A DNA stretch of 64,000 nt, taken from positions 27,841-91,840 of the forward strand of contig NZ_AUFQ01000013.1 in the NCBI RefSeq assembly GCF_000426585.1, written 5' to 3'. A program made the position numbers and the translations under genes. This document shows positions 10,183-19,889 of the stretch, piece by piece. How positions within the stretch are numbered: position 1 is the stretch's first letter; each line of letters begins with the position of its first letter. The notes below the pieces were generated by a model that saw only the letters and a list, made by a program, of their open reading frames with translations, ran no database searches and was not told the origin of the DNA. The DNA comes from Segatella baroniae DSM 16972 = JCM 13447 (GTDB taxonomy: Bacteria > Bacteroidota > Bacteroidia > Bacteroidales > Bacteroidaceae).

Positions 10183-10953
10183 ATGACTGAACAAATAACA
10201 GACAACAATAGGAAGGTGGTCATCGAACTTCAGAATGTGAAGCGCGATTTCAGGGTCGGCGACGAGACCGTGCATGCGCTCCGCGGCGTCTCGTTCACCA
10301 TTCGTGAAGGTGAATTTGTAACGATCATGGGCAAATCAGGCTCCGGCAAGTCCACCCTCCTCAACCAGTTGGGGTGTCTCGACACCCCTTCCAGCGGCGA
10401 ATACTATCTCGACGGCGTTTCTGTCAGGACGATGAGCAAGGCGCAGAGGGCCACGCTGCGCAACCGCAAGATAGGCTTCATCTTCCAGAACTACAATCTC
10501 TTGCCCAAGACAACCAGCGTGGAAAATGTGGAATTGCCGCTGATGTACAATCCCGACGTCAGTGCCCGGGAACGCAACGAGCGGGCCGTCGAAGCCCTGA
10601 AAGCCGTCGGTCTGGGCGAACGCCTCTATCACAAGAGCAACCAGATGTCGGGTGGTCAGATGCAACGGGTGGCCATTGCCCGCGCTCTGGTCAACAATCC
10701 GGCCGTCATTCTGGCCGACGAGGCGACGGGAAATCTCGACACCCGCACCTCATTCGAGATTCTGGTACTCTTCCAAAAGTTGCATGCCGAGGGACGAACA
10801 ATCATCTTCGTCACCCACAACCCCGACATTGCCCGCTACTCCAGCCGCAACATCCAGCTGCGCGACGGTCGTGTCATCAGCGACGAGTACAACCACGACG
10901 TCATGAGCGCGGCCGAAGGGCTTGCCGCCCTGCCGGCCAATGCCGACGAATAG
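10183..10953 (+). CDS. ABC transporter ATP-binding protein, MacB/LolD type
   Basis: 256 residues. Walker A GKSGSGKSTLLNQLG, Q-loop FQNYNLLPK, signature MSGGQMQRVAIARAL, Walker B VILADEATGNLD and H-loop FVTHNPD are all intact. It powers the exporter with the permease encoded next. In E. coli MacB the two parts are fused; here they are separate genes, as is common in Bacteroidota. The start MTEQITDNNRK was preferred to an in-frame ATG 33 bases upstream because family members begin close to the first beta strand. No Shine-Dalgarno sequence is present. Confidence 0.93.
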   Translation: MTEQITDNNRKVVIELQNVKRDFRVGDETVHALRGVSFTIREGEFVTIMGKSGSGKSTLLNQLGCLDTPSSGEYYLDGVSVRTMSKAQRATLRNRKIGFIFQNYNLLPKTTSVENVELPLMYNPDVSARERNERAVEALKAVGLGERLYHKSNQMSGGQMQRVAIARALVNNPAVILADEATGNLDTRTSFEILVLFQKLHAEGRTIIFVTHNPDIARYSSRNIQLRDGRVISDEYNHDVMSAAEGLAALPANADE

Positions 10954-11012
10954 CGGCTCCGCAGGCGGTAGTCATCCACATTTTACATTCCGAATCCAAA
11001 GAAAGAAACAAG

Positions 11013-12251
11013 ATGAATTACAGCAATCTATTCAAGATAGCCTTGCGGGCCATCGCGGCCAACAAGATGCGGTCGTTTCTCACGGCATTGGGTATCATCA
11101 TCGGCGTGGCTTCCGTCATCACCATGCTGGCCATCGGTCAAGGCTCGAAGAAGAGCATTCAGGCCAACATCGCCGAGATGGGTTCCAACATGATCATGAT
11201 CAGTCCGGGAGCCGACATGCGTGGCGGTGTGCGCCAGGACCCTTCGGCCATGCAAACGCTGAAGATGGCTGACTATACGGCCATCAAAGAAGAATGCAAT
11301 TACATCAAGGCCATCAGTCCAACTGTCACCAGCAGCGGCCAATGGATCTATGGCAACAACAACACGCAGTCGTCCATCTATGGCGTAAATGGCGACTATT
11401 TGGAAATCAGACAGCTTAGCGTGTCGGACGGCGAGATGTTCACCGACAACGATATCAAGTCGAGTGCCAAGGTGTGCGTACTGGGACAGACGGTCGTGGG
11501 CTATCTGTTTCCCGACGGCAGCGACCCTATCGGCAGGGTGGTGCGCTTCAACAGCATTCCCTTCCGTGTGGTCGGGGTCTTGAAAAAGAAAGGTTACAAT
11601 TCCATGGGCATGGACCAGGACGACCTTGTGCTGGCTCCCTACACCACCGTCATGAAGCGAATCCTGGCCCAGACCTATCTGGGAGGCATCACTTGCTCGG
11701 CCGTTGTCGAGGGTGTCACGGACAAGGCGACCGAACAGATATCGTCCATTCTGCGCAGAAACCACAAGTTGAAGGACGCGACCGACACAACGGAAGCCGA
11801 CAAGGACGACTTCAACATCCGCAGCCAGGAAGAGTTGTCGAGCATGATGAACTCCACCACCGACATGCTGACGATACTGCTGGGCTGCGTTGCGGGCATT
11901 TCGCTGATAGTCGGCGGTATCGGCATTATGAACATCATGTATGTCAGCGTGACGGAACGCACACGCGAGATTGGTCTCCGCATGAGTGTGGGCGCACGTG
12001 GCATTGACATCCTGAATCAATTCCTCATCGAAGCCATCATGTTGAGCGTCACCGGCGGCGTCATTGGTGTGCTGCTGGGAGTTGGCGCATCATACGGCGT
12101 GAACCTGCTGGCCCACTGGCCCATTGCCATTCAGCCGTGGAGTATCGTCATGAGTTTTGCGGTCTGCACGTTTACAGGCGTCTTCTTCGGGTGGTATCCA
12201 GCCAAGAAGGCGGCTATGCTCGACCCGATAGAAGCCATCAGGTATGAATAA
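11013..12251 (+). CDS. MacB-like ABC transporter permease
   Basis: 412 residues. A first membrane helix (about 20-42) with the family start MNYSNLFKIALRAIAANKMR is followed by a large periplasmic domain (about 45-275) and three C-terminal helices of the FtsX type, with the conserved TERTREIGLRMSVGAR segment between the first two. This architecture belongs to mechanotransmitting exporters that drive substrates from the periplasm through an adaptor and TolC. The gene ends with PIEAIRYE, a common family ending. It closes the four-gene efflux operon and is convergent with the phosphatase gene 19 bases later. Confidence 0.93.
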   Translation: MNYSNLFKIALRAIAANKMRSFLTALGIIIGVASVITMLAIGQGSKKSIQANIAEMGSNMIMISPGADMRGGVRQDPSAMQTLKMADYTAIKEECNYIKAISPTVTSSGQWIYGNNNTQSSIYGVNGDYLEIRQLSVSDGEMFTDNDIKSSAKVCVLGQTVVGYLFPDGSDPIGRVVRFNSIPFRVVGVLKKKGYNSMGMDQDDLVLAPYTTVMKRILAQTYLGGITCSAVVEGVTDKATEQISSILRRNHKLKDATDTTEADKDDFNIRSQEELSSMMNSTTDMLTILLGCVAGISLIVGGIGIMNIMYVSVTERTREIGLRMSVGARGIDILNQFLIEAIMLSVTGGVIGVLLGVGASYGVNLLAHWPIAIQPWSIVMSFAVCTFTGVFFGWYPAKKAAMLDPIEAIRYE

Positions 12252-12270
12252 AAGAGGAAGGGAGGTCGTT

Positions 12271-12921
12271 TTAAAACACGTTCGTGATTTCGGCAGGCGA
12301 CGCGACAAGGTCTGTGGCTCCGTGTGACAGCAGGAAGGCCTTATCGCGGAAGCCCCATAAGACGCTGATACAAGGCATGCCGCTGTTCTTGGCTGTATCG
12401 ATGTCGACGTCACTGTCGCCCACATAGACGCATTCCTCACGTCCGACACCCAACTGCCGCATGGCTTCAATGACCGTATCAGGGGCCGGTTTCTTCCGGA
12501 TATCCTCACGCTCACCTATCGCAACCTCTATCAATCCGTCGAAAAAGTGACGTGCCAACTCTTGTGTGGCGGCATAAAACTTGTTGCTGACGATGGCCAT
12601 TCCGCAACCGTTGGCCTTCAACTGCCGGAGCATATCCAAGATACCGGGATACGGACAGGTGTGGTCGAGATTGTGCTGCATGTAATGTTGGCGAAACAAA
12701 GCGTAGGTTTCGTCGAACTGCGGATGGCCCGCGCCTCCGGGAACGGCCCGCTCCATCAGCTTCCTGACGCCGTTGCCCACAAAACATCTCACCTCGTCCA
12801 ACGTGCGTTCGGGCATGCCGAAAGCTTTCAACGCGTAATTGCAACTGAGATAAAGGTCGGTGAGAGAATCTAGTAAAGTACCATCCAAATCAAAAATATA
12901 AGTACCGTATCTACTTATCAT
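12271..12921 (-). CDS. HAD-family phosphatase, phosphoglycolate phosphatase-like
   Basis: 216 residues. The catalytic motif FDLDGTLLDS, a four-helix cap of about 65 residues, the SNK motif IV-SNK, the motif III Lys in the IRKKPAPD segment and the acidic motif VYVGDSDVDIDTA place it in the Gph subgroup of HAD phosphatases. Phosphoglycolate is the most likely substrate, but related enzymes act on pyrophosphate or sugar phosphates. The start MISRYGTY was chosen because the longer in-frame ATG at 12942 overlaps the promoter -7 box. It is transcribed divergently from mltG. Confidence 0.85.
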   Translation of the reverse strand: MISRYGTYIFDLDGTLLDSLTDLYLSCNYALKAFGMPERTLDEVRCFVGNGVRKLMERAVPGGAGHPQFDETYALFRQHYMQHNLDHTCPYPGILDMLRQLKANGCGMAIVSNKFYAATQELARHFFDGLIEVAIGEREDIRKKPAPDTVIEAMRQLGVGREECVYVGDSDVDIDTAKNSGMPCISVLWGFRDKAFLLSHGATDLVASPAEITNVF

Positions 12922-12939
12922 GCCTACTGATGTTTGAGG

Positions 12940-12970
12940 CAAAAGTACAAAATATATTTTGTTCTCACAA
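12940..12970 (-). promoter_or_regulatory. Promoter of the HAD phosphatase gene
   Basis: On the minus strand TTG is followed by 20 bases and TACTTTTG. It overlaps the opposite-facing mltG promoter, whose upstream element falls inside this spacer. Confidence 0.75.
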
Positions 12971-12988
12971 TAATTAATGGTAACTTTG
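12957..12988 (+). promoter_or_regulatory. Promoter of mltG
   Basis: TTTTG, 19 bases, TAACTTTG: a full match to the Bacteroidota consensus, 22 bases before the mltG ATG. It shares about 14 bases with the divergent phosphatase promoter. Confidence 0.8.
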
Positions 12989-13010
12989 CAGCCGTTTTCA
13001 AAAAGGTTAT

Positions 13011-14057
13011 ATGGATAAACAAACCAAAAACAAATACCTTTATGCGACCATCGGTTGCATTTTTGTGGCTGTGGCTTTGGTCTATTATTATTTCTTCTCT
13101 TCGATGAACGCCACAGGAAAGACCCAATATCTTTATATCGACGCTGACGACAACATCGACTCTGTATATAATAAGGTGAAAGCGGTATCGAACGACCACG
13201 GATTCATCGGCTATCGCACGTTGGTGAGACACTGCACTTACAAAAGCAACATCCACACCGGACGCTATTCGCTGAAACCTGGCGACGGCGCTTTCAGCCT
13301 GTTCCGACATCTGAAGAACGGAATGCAGGCCTCGATAGACCTTACCATTCCGAGTGTAAGGACACCGGAAAAGCTGGCCAACGAGCTTTCAAAGAAGCTA
13401 ATGCTGGACAGCGCGGCCATCGCAAAGGCGCTGAAAGACGAGACCTACTGCAAGCAATGGGGCTACGACACCACAACCATCCTCTGCCTCTTCATCCCCA
13501 ACACGTATGACATGTATTGGAATGTGTCGCTCGACAAGTTCATGGAACGGATGCAAAAGGAAAACAAAAAATTCTGGAACTTCGACCGTACACACAAGGC
13601 TGAGGAAATGAAGCTGTCGCACAATCAAGTGATGACCTTGGCCAGTATCGTCGATGAAGAGACCGCCAACAACGGGGAGAAGCCGATGATAGCGGGCATG
13701 TACTACAACCGGCTCATGTTGCGCAATGCCGAGTACCCTGACGGCATGCCTTTGCAGGCCGATCCGACCATCAAGTTTGCCTGGAAGCGGTTTGAACTGA
13801 AGCGCATCTACCACAATCTGCTTTTCATCGACAGCCCTTACAACACTTATAAGAACGCGGGACTGCCTCCCGGCCCGATTCGCATTCCGTCGGTTGCGGG
13901 CATAGACGCCGTGCTCAATCACGTACACCACAGCTATCTCTACATGTGTGCCAAGGAGAATTTCAGCGGGACGCACAATTTCGCCCGCACTTATGCGGAA
14001 CATTTGGACAATGCGGCCAAGTATGCGAAAGCATTGAACGAACGAGGAATCAAATAA
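13011..14057 (+). CDS. mltG: Endolytic murein transglycosylase MltG (YceG-like)
   Basis: 348 residues, normal length. A short cytoplasmic start is followed by one membrane helix (about 12-30), a LysM-like region and the YceG catalytic domain. This membrane enzyme cuts nascent peptidoglycan strands and sets glycan length. The catalytic segment reads LASIVDEETANNGEKPMIAG; the family usually has Glu-Lys-Glu where this protein has Asp215-Glu216-Glu217, so the exact alignment of the catalytic Glu needs care. Other family motifs (MYYNRL, PLQADPTIKFA, GLPPGPIRIPSVAGIDAVL) are intact. It is convergent with menE. Confidence 0.92.
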   Translation: MDKQTKNKYLYATIGCIFVAVALVYYYFFSSMNATGKTQYLYIDADDNIDSVYNKVKAVSNDHGFIGYRTLVRHCTYKSNIHTGRYSLKPGDGAFSLFRHLKNGMQASIDLTIPSVRTPEKLANELSKKLMLDSAAIAKALKDETYCKQWGYDTTTILCLFIPNTYDMYWNVSLDKFMERMQKENKKFWNFDRTHKAEEMKLSHNQVMTLASIVDEETANNGEKPMIAGMYYNRLMLRNAEYPDGMPLQADPTIKFAWKRFELKRIYHNLLFIDSPYNTYKNAGLPPGPIRIPSVAGIDAVLNHVHHSYLYMCAKENFSGTHNFARTYAEHLDNAAKYAKALNERGIK

Positions 14058-14067
14058 AGAAGACTTC

Positions 14068-14104
14068 CAACAGAATCAAAGCCCATTGATTATGGATTCT
14101 GTTG
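14068..14104. terminator. Shared terminator hairpin between mltG and menE
   Basis: Inverted repeat CAACAGAATC ... GATTCTGTTG with a 17-base loop, overlapping the 3' end of menE. It lies where the two convergent genes meet and could serve both directions. T-runs are weak. Confidence 0.5.
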
Positions 14105-15175
14105 CATGATAAAACGAGCAACTTCCCCTCTTGCGACTTTACCGGTTTGCGTGAGGGGAATTTCGTTGATGTGCAAGTAACGACGCGGCACCCAATACTT
14201 GGGCAACGCGTTCGTGCAGATTTCCGCCACTTCGGCCAAGTCTGTCGCTTCGGTAACGAGCACCATGGCTTCGCCAAACTTCTCGTCCGGCTTCTTACCG
14301 ATGGCGAACGGGCGGGAAAGGAAGGGCCGGAGGAACTGCTCCACCTCTTCTATCTGAATCTTCACGCCGCCCGAGACGATGACGTTATCTTTCCTTCCCA
14401 ACACCCGAAACAGTCTCTTGCGACGACCGTCGGCCGTTTTCACGGTCTTGATTTCCACCCGGTCGTTTGTTTCCAACATGCCGTCGTGAACCAGCGGAGC
14501 GTCGATGACCAAACAACCGTCCCCATTGCAAGCGATCCGAACACCATCGAAAGGCTCATACCAGTCGCTTGCGGCCGGCCCGTTGAGCCTTCGCAAGGCG
14601 ATATGGCTCAAGGTCTCGGTCATGCCGTAGGTGCTCCAAACTGCATTGGGGAAGTATTTCAGGGCCTGTGCCAACTGGTCGTCGACTGCGCCACCGCCGA
14701 TAATCAGGTGCTTCGTCTGCCGCAAACGCGCCGCTTCCTCGGGCACTTGCAACGTATTGTAGACCTGCAACGGCACCATGGCGACCAATGAAAAAGACGC
14801 GGGAAAGGTTTCAGGGCATACAGGAACGGGCACAGGCGAGCCGAAGGGGGCTGCTTTGAAAGTCACGGAAAAGACTTTGGCAAGCGCCGAATCGGACAAA
14901 GGGTGTCCCGTTGGTGCTACGGAAAAAAGTTGCAATTGCCTTTCAATGCTTCTGACGACCATCATCTTGGCACCGATATACTTCAAATTCATGCACAGCA
15001 AAGCCGTGTCATGAGGCCGCAATCCCAGAAAATCGCAGGTGACGCGGGCCGAATGAAGCATGGACTGCTTTGCAACGAGCATGGGCTTCGGCTTTCCCGT
15101 AGAGCCCGAAGTATGCACCGAGACAAACGGCGACGCGGCGTTCCACTCGTTTAAAAACTCTTCCAACCGACTCAT
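14090..15175 (-). CDS. menE: o-Succinylbenzoate-CoA ligase
   Basis: 361 residues. Adenylating enzyme of menaquinone synthesis, activating o-succinylbenzoate with ATP and CoA. The ATP loop reads VHTSGSTGKPKPM near the N-terminus, followed by YGMTETLSHIALRR, the hinge Asp region VLGRKDNVIVSGG and the C-terminal Lys in LTQTGKVARGE. The protein is about 100 residues shorter than Bacillus MenE because the N-terminal domain is reduced; short forms are usual in this phylum. It is the last gene of menFDBCE, 9 bases after menC. The operon context makes this choice over other AMP-forming ligases secure. Confidence 0.93.
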   Translation of the reverse strand: MSRLEEFLNEWNAASPFVSVHTSGSTGKPKPMLVAKQSMLHSARVTCDFLGLRPHDTALLCMNLKYIGAKMMVVRSIERQLQLFSVAPTGHPLSDSALAKVFSVTFKAAPFGSPVPVPVCPETFPASFSLVAMVPLQVYNTLQVPEEAARLRQTKHLIIGGGAVDDQLAQALKYFPNAVWSTYGMTETLSHIALRRLNGPAASDWYEPFDGVRIACNGDGCLVIDAPLVHDGMLETNDRVEIKTVKTADGRRKRLFRVLGRKDNVIVSGGVKIQIEEVEQFLRPFLSRPFAIGKKPDEKFGEAMVLVTEATDLAEVAEICTNALPKYWVPRRYLHINEIPLTQTGKVARGEVARFIMQQNP

Positions 15176-15184
15176 TTGCCCATT

Positions 15185-16246
15185 TTATTGAAACCAAAGT
15201 TCGTCTTTCCGAATGTGCAGACAGTCAAACGGCGTCGCCGCCGGAAAGCGGACAACGGGTTCGTTGTCCACAAAGAGTTGGCCAGTGCCCAGTCCTTGCG
15301 GCATGGTTATGCAAGGGCCATACGTCTTCGCGCAATATTGGGCGATGGCATTCAGCCCCACGTTGCTCTCCAAAGCAGACGTTATCCAGCTGCCAATGCC
15401 ATGCCGGCGAGCCAATTCAATCCATTCCGACGAGCCGAACATTCCCCCATGCAGACTCGGTTTCAGCACAATGTATTGCGGTTGAATCGTTTCGAGCAAC
15501 GCCTCCTTCATGCTTTTCACGTTCACGCCAATCAGTTCTTCGTCCAAGGCGATGGGCAACGGGCTGTCCTTGCACAGCCGGGCCATGTCCGCCCACTGAT
15601 GTTGGCGAATGGGTTGTTCGATGGAATGGATGTCATAGCGGGCCAAGGCCTCCAGACGTTGCAGGGCGTTGTCGGGCGTAAAGCCCCCGTTCGCGTCGAC
15701 ACGAAGCTCTACCTGTTCTCTTGTAAAGTTATCGCGGATGTGACGAATCAGGTCGAGTTCGCGCTCAAAGTCGATGGCTCCGATTTTCAACTTGACACAA
15801 TGGAAACCGGCTTGCAGCTTGGTTTCAAGCCGTTCGCACATCTCTTTATAGCTTCCCATCCACACAAGCCCGTTGATGGGTATGCCTTCTTCGCCGCGAC
15901 TGAACGGCGTATCGAAGAACGCGGGGGAGCCGCCGGCCCGAAGCTGCGCGAAGGCGGTCTCCAAGCCGAAGAGTATGCTGGGATAAGGACGCAGCATGTC
16001 GTAAGGGATTTGCCCCATCTGCTCCACCAACCGACACACCTGTTCAAGGATTCGACCGTATTCGGGAATGGCATCGCAACTCAAATCGGGCAATGGCGCG
16101 CACTCGCCGACACCCGCTATGCCGGGACTGTCGGCGGAAGTCAGCGTCAGAAAGTAGCTGTGACGGGTGGTATAGACACCTCGGGACGTACCTGCCGGTT
16201 GCTTGAAATGCAGCAAACGGTCGGAAATCTGAATCGAACAGCGCAT
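15185..16246 (-). CDS. menC: o-Succinylbenzoate synthase
   Basis: 353 residues from the start MRCSIQISDRLLHF; in-frame ATGs further upstream lie inside menB. Enolase-superfamily enzyme dehydrating SHCHC to o-succinylbenzoate. Visible catalytic set: the KxK pair in HCVKLKIGAID, the metal ligands Asp in LRVDANGGF, Glu in HSIEQPI and Asp/Glu in IALDEELIG, and the opposite-face Lys in YIVLKPSLHGG. It lies 28 bases after menB and 9 before menE. Confidence 0.93.
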   Translation of the reverse strand: MRCSIQISDRLLHFKQPAGTSRGVYTTRHSYFLTLTSADSPGIAGVGECAPLPDLSCDAIPEYGRILEQVCRLVEQMGQIPYDMLRPYPSILFGLETAFAQLRAGGSPAFFDTPFSRGEEGIPINGLVWMGSYKEMCERLETKLQAGFHCVKLKIGAIDFERELDLIRHIRDNFTREQVELRVDANGGFTPDNALQRLEALARYDIHSIEQPIRQHQWADMARLCKDSPLPIALDEELIGVNVKSMKEALLETIQPQYIVLKPSLHGGMFGSSEWIELARRHGIGSWITSALESNVGLNAIAQYCAKTYGPCITMPQGLGTGQLFVDNEPVVRFPAATPFDCLHIRKDELWFQ

Positions 16247-16274
16247 CGTTTTCTTCAAAACAGCCTTGGGAAAG

Positions 16275-17102
16275 TTAGGGGAATTGAGGGTATTTGTCGA
16301 AATCGGGCTTGCGTTTTTCCAGGAAAGCCTTTCCTCCTTCCTGCGCTTCATCCATGGTATAGTAGAGCATGGTCGCGTCGCCGGCCAGTTCCTGTATGCC
16401 CGCCTGCCCGTCGAGTTCGGCATTCAGGCCCGCCTTGATCATGCGCAAAGCCAGCGGACTACGCTCCACCATGGTCTCGGCCCACTCCACACAGGTGTCT
16501 TCAAGCTGGTCGAAAGACACCACCTTGTTGACCATTCCCATGCGTTCGGCCTCCACGGCTGTGTATTGCCTGCACAGAAACCATATTTCGCGCGCCTTCT
16601 TCTGCCCTACCATCCGTGCCAGATAGCTGGCGCCGAAACCCGCGTCGAAGCTTCCGACCTTCGGACCGGTCTGCCCGAAGATGGCATTGTCGGACGCGAT
16701 GGTCAGGTCGCACATCACATGGAGCACATGGCCGCCCCCGATGGCATAGCCATTGACCATGGCTATCACCGGTTTGGGCAGGCGGCGAATCTGCATTTGC
16801 ACGTCGAGCACGTTCAGCCGGGGCACTCCATCCGTGCCCACATAGCCCCCACGTCCCTTCACGTGCATGTCGCCACCGGAACAGAAGGCCTTGTCGCCGG
16901 CCCCGGTGAGTATCACCACGCGCACATTTTGGCTTTCGCGGCAATAGCTGAAGGCCTGGCTCATCTCCCAAGTGGTGAGCGGCGTGAAGGCATTGCGGTA
17001 GCGGGGACGATTGATGGTTATCTTTGCAATGTGGTTATATTCCTCAAACAGAATCTCTTTAAAGTCGAAACCTTCGATCGGTTTCCATGTTCTTGTTGTC
17101 AT
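16275..17102 (-). CDS. menB: 1,4-Dihydroxy-2-naphthoyl-CoA synthase
   Basis: 275 residues, crotonase fold. It closes the naphthoquinone ring from o-succinylbenzoyl-CoA. Diagnostic segments are [17 protein letters not shown], the oxyanion-hole Gly in [15 protein letters not shown], and [20 protein letters not shown], all typical of MenB rather than other crotonases. The N-terminal disordered loop is of normal length. Its first base overlaps the menD stop, so translation is probably coupled. menC follows after 28 bases. Confidence 0.96.
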   Translation of the reverse strand: MTTRTWKPIEGFDFKEILFEEYNHIAKITINRPRYRNAFTPLTTWEMSQAFSYCRESQNVRVVILTGAGDKAFCSGGDMHVKGRGGYVGTDGVPRLNVLDVQMQIRRLPKPVIAMVNGYAIGGGHVLHVMCDLTIASDNAIFGQTGPKVGSFDAGFGASYLARMVGQKKAREIWFLCRQYTAVEAERMGMVNKVVSFDQLEDTCVEWAETMVERSPLALRMIKAGLNAELDGQAGIQELAGDATMLYYTMDEAQEGGKAFLEKRKPDFDKYPQFP

Positions 17103-18811
17103 TATGATAATGTATTAAAATATTCTTGATACGTGTTCATGTCTTCATCGGGGTCGGTGAAGACTTCGAGTAGCACAGGACGGCGGGCCGACGGGTCCGT
17201 AAGCACGCCCATCAAGTCGGCCAGCGAAGCCGCATCGGCCGCCCTATGATAATCTATTCCATAAGCTCGGCAAAGGCCTTCCGCCGTCGTCCGGTGGGCA
17301 GCCATGACGAGTTCCGCGCGTGCCGGACTGTCTTTCAGTCCCTCAAACTTGCCGAATATGCCGCCACAACCATTGTTGAGCAACAGGATTCGCAGGTTTC
17401 TTCGAAGCGAATCGTTCCACAACGCGTTCTGGTCATAGAAGAAACTGAGGTCGCCAATGACGACATGGACGCGCTCGTCGGTGACCAGCGAGTGGCCTGC
17501 CGCAGTGGACAAGGAACCTTCTATGCCGTTCACGCCACGGTTGCAATGGAAATAATGCCGACTGTAAACCATGCCCATGCGCACCGACATGCTGTTGGCA
17601 TAATGGACTGCGCAAGGCCATGTCCCATCGCTTTGCATCCGTTCGTTGAACAATTTGACCGCCAACAACTCAGAATAACGAGGCACGAACGATTGCAAAT
17701 GGCGTGAAACGCGCTGCGACAACAGCTCCCAACGCCTGAAATAAGCTTCGTGTATGGGACTGGCTTCTACGTAAAGATTGGCGCAAAGCTCCTGTGTCGT
17801 ACTCTGGATGACATGCTTGACGTTCATGAAGGTGTCATGCACGCCGCCATCGGCAGTCACTTCCCACACGTCGGCCTGCTCTGCCTGACGCAGGAAGTGC
17901 TTCAACCGTTTGCTGACCAGGTTGCCGCCGGCATACAGGATGAAGTCGGGCAGATAGTCGGACAGGCGTTCCGGATGGGCGGAGATTTCCCTTTCGGCGA
18001 GACAAACCAGTTCGTCAACGTGGGGATTGGCACCCTCGTCGCCCATCATTTCCACCCAAACGGGGATGTTCGCGGCGGCAAGGCGATTGGAAAAGCCAGG
18101 TTCCACTTCGCAACGCTTCGTCTGTCCCAAAACAATCAAGGGCCTTTCAGCCTGCAACAGCAGCTCTTTCAGCTTGCAAAAAGCCCCTGATTGCCAGCCA
18201 ATTGGCCCCATTTGGTCTATCAATCGTTCAGCTTTTAGAAACCGCTGGTTGAACGCGTACAACGGCTCTGCTATGGGAACATTGATATGAACGGGGCCGC
18301 CGCCGTACCACTTGCAGGCCAAGAGCGCCTCGTTCACCAGCCGATTGCAATGCCACCGCTGCTCTTTGTCCACGGGCTCGGGCAAGGATACGCATTTGTG
18401 AACGAAACGCCCGAACGCGTCGGGCTGCGGAAGCGTCTGCCCGTCGAGCTGCTCTATCCATGCCGGCGGACGGTCGGCGGAGATGACGACGAGCGGCACA
18501 TGCTGATAAAAGGCCTCGGCAACGGCCGGAGCGACATTGAGCAAGGCCGTGCCCGACGTGACACAAACGGCCACCGGCTCACCCGTGGCCAGGCTCATGC
18601 CCAGCGCGTAAAAGCCCGCCGACCGCTCGTCGGTCACGGGATGGCAGGCGATGTCGCCGCATTCCTTGAGGTTGTGCACGACAGGCGCGTTCCTGCTGCC
18701 GGGACAGACCACGGCATGCTTCACGCCATGAGCCATGAGCAAAGACGTGAGAATGTTGACATTCTCCTTGTTGGAAAAACGCTTTTGCGATGTAAAACTA
18801 TTTGAATACAT
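17102..18811 (-). CDS. menD: SEPHCHC synthase (ThDP-dependent)
   Basis: 569 residues, standard size. It joins isochorismate and 2-oxoglutarate to form SEPHCHC, the first committed step to menaquinone. The N-terminal PYR domain has [11 protein letters not shown] and [11 protein letters not shown] with the ThDP-activating Glu nearby; the C-terminal PP domain has [14 protein letters not shown] and the [12 protein letters not shown] cofactor motif. It overlaps menF by 14 bases. Because MenD uses 2-oxoglutarate, its location after the kor genes, whose product also handles 2-oxoacids, may be meaningful. Confidence 0.95.
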   Translation of the reverse strand: MYSNSFTSQKRFSNKENVNILTSLLMAHGVKHAVVCPGSRNAPVVHNLKECGDIACHPVTDERSAGFYALGMSLATGEPVAVCVTSGTALLNVAPAVAEAFYQHVPLVVISADRPPAWIEQLDGQTLPQPDAFGRFVHKCVSLPEPVDKEQRWHCNRLVNEALLACKWYGGGPVHINVPIAEPLYAFNQRFLKAERLIDQMGPIGWQSGAFCKLKELLLQAERPLIVLGQTKRCEVEPGFSNRLAAANIPVWVEMMGDEGANPHVDELVCLAEREISAHPERLSDYLPDFILYAGGNLVSKRLKHFLRQAEQADVWEVTADGGVHDTFMNVKHVIQSTTQELCANLYVEASPIHEAYFRRWELLSQRVSRHLQSFVPRYSELLAVKLFNERMQSDGTWPCAVHYANSMSVRMGMVYSRHYFHCNRGVNGIEGSLSTAAGHSLVTDERVHVVIGDLSFFYDQNALWNDSLRRNLRILLLNNGCGGIFGKFEGLKDSPARAELVMAAHRTTAEGLCRAYGIDYHRAADAASLADLMGVLTDPSARRPVLLEVFTDPDEDMNTYQEYFNTLS

Positions 18812-19832
18812 TTCTCATCGTTTGGAGTTTAGCTTCCGTTTCCATCCATTCGCTGTCCACATCACTGTCTTTCAGAATCCCTCCACCGGCATACAAATGA
18901 AACATTTGGTCTGTCAGCTGCATGCAACGGAGGCTCACATAGAGATGCGTTTGCCCACCGGGAAACAGCGGCCCCATGAAGCCGCTGTAGTATTTGCGGG
19001 GCGAATGCTCGTGAAGCAGTATGAAATCGCGCGCTTCTTTCTTGGGCAGTCCACACACGGCCGGTGTGGGATGAAGGGCTTCCAGCATAGCTCCCAGATG
19101 GTTTTCATCCTTCAGTTGAAACGTAAAGTCACTGCGGAGATGCACCAGGTCGGCAGCCCTGACGGTGGAAGGTCCCTCTTCCGTAAAGTCGGAAGCAAAC
19201 TTTTGCAGGCAGCCTGTAATGTAATTGGCGACATATCGCTGCTCTTGAATGTTCTTGGGAGACCATCGGCTCGATTCACCCTCGCCCTTCAAATCCTGCA
19301 CTTCCAACTTCATGGTGCCTGCCAAAGCCATCGTGCGCCACACATTTCCTTCGCCTTCCAAAAGGATTTCGGGCGTAGCAAAGAGCCAAGTGCCGGTAAG
19401 CGGCGTCGAGACAAGGGCGATGAACAGGCGTGGATAAAGGCTGCAAGCTTGCACGAAAAGCGCCATGGGGTCGGTTTCGGCATGGCGGAAATCGCAGCGT
19501 CGGGCCAAAACGAGCTTCTTGAACCTGCCCGCAGCCAACGCTTCGTGGAACAACAGGAAGTCATTCCGATAGCTGTTCAGATTGTCCGAACCGACGGGTT
19601 CCGCGTGGCAATGTGGGCTTGCAGCGGCAGGCAGTGCCACTTCTTCCATGACATCGGGGCGGATGACGACAATCGGACATTCTTCCGTCTGCATGAAAGG
19701 GGCCATCACAAAGCCGCGGCAACCATTTAAATCGGCAACGGAATCAACCCGTTGCAGGTCGCCGTCGGTCTGCGACAGCAGCGTATAATGCTTTTGATGG
19801 GGTAAACGATAGACCGCATAGTTATCCATCAT
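18798..19832 (-). CDS. menF: Isochorismate synthase
   Basis: 344 residues, shorter than the 430-450 of E. coli MenF but covering the whole chorismate-binding domain. It isomerises chorismate to isochorismate. Motifs include LAGTMKLEVQDLKGEGESSR, LHPTPAVCGLPKKEARDFIL (with the conserved His and Pro), YYSGFMGPLFPG and YAGGGILKDSDVDSEWMETE (Mg-binding Glu). It could be confused with salicylate or anthranilate synthase components, but position directly before menD settles it. It starts 57 bases after the thioesterase gene, with no promoter box visible between them. Confidence 0.94.
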   Translation of the reverse strand: MMDNYAVYRLPHQKHYTLLSQTDGDLQRVDSVADLNGCRGFVMAPFMQTEECPIVVIRPDVMEEVALPAAASPHCHAEPVGSDNLNSYRNDFLLFHEALAAGRFKKLVLARRCDFRHAETDPMALFVQACSLYPRLFIALVSTPLTGTWLFATPEILLEGEGNVWRTMALAGTMKLEVQDLKGEGESSRWSPKNIQEQRYVANYITGCLQKFASDFTEEGPSTVRAADLVHLRSDFTFQLKDENHLGAMLEALHPTPAVCGLPKKEARDFILLHEHSPRKYYSGFMGPLFPGGQTHLYVSLRCMQLTDQMFHLYAGGGILKDSDVDSEWMETEAKLQTMRNVFK

Positions 19833-19889
19833 TTATCTTTTGCTTCTTATTTTTACTGTTTATGCTATTGTTTTTCAAAACTTTCTCCC

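Noticed and set aside
10374..11012. Long N-terminal extension of the MacB-like permease
   Set aside because: The frame is open through the ATPase gene but has no ATPase motifs in that frame. The permease family begins at the ATG at 11013.
18120..18190. Possible 22-bp-like units inside menD
   Set aside because: The DNA resembles the array units (CTTTCAGCTTGCAAAAAGCC), but the encoded segment ([17 protein letters not shown]) fits the MenD family without insertion.
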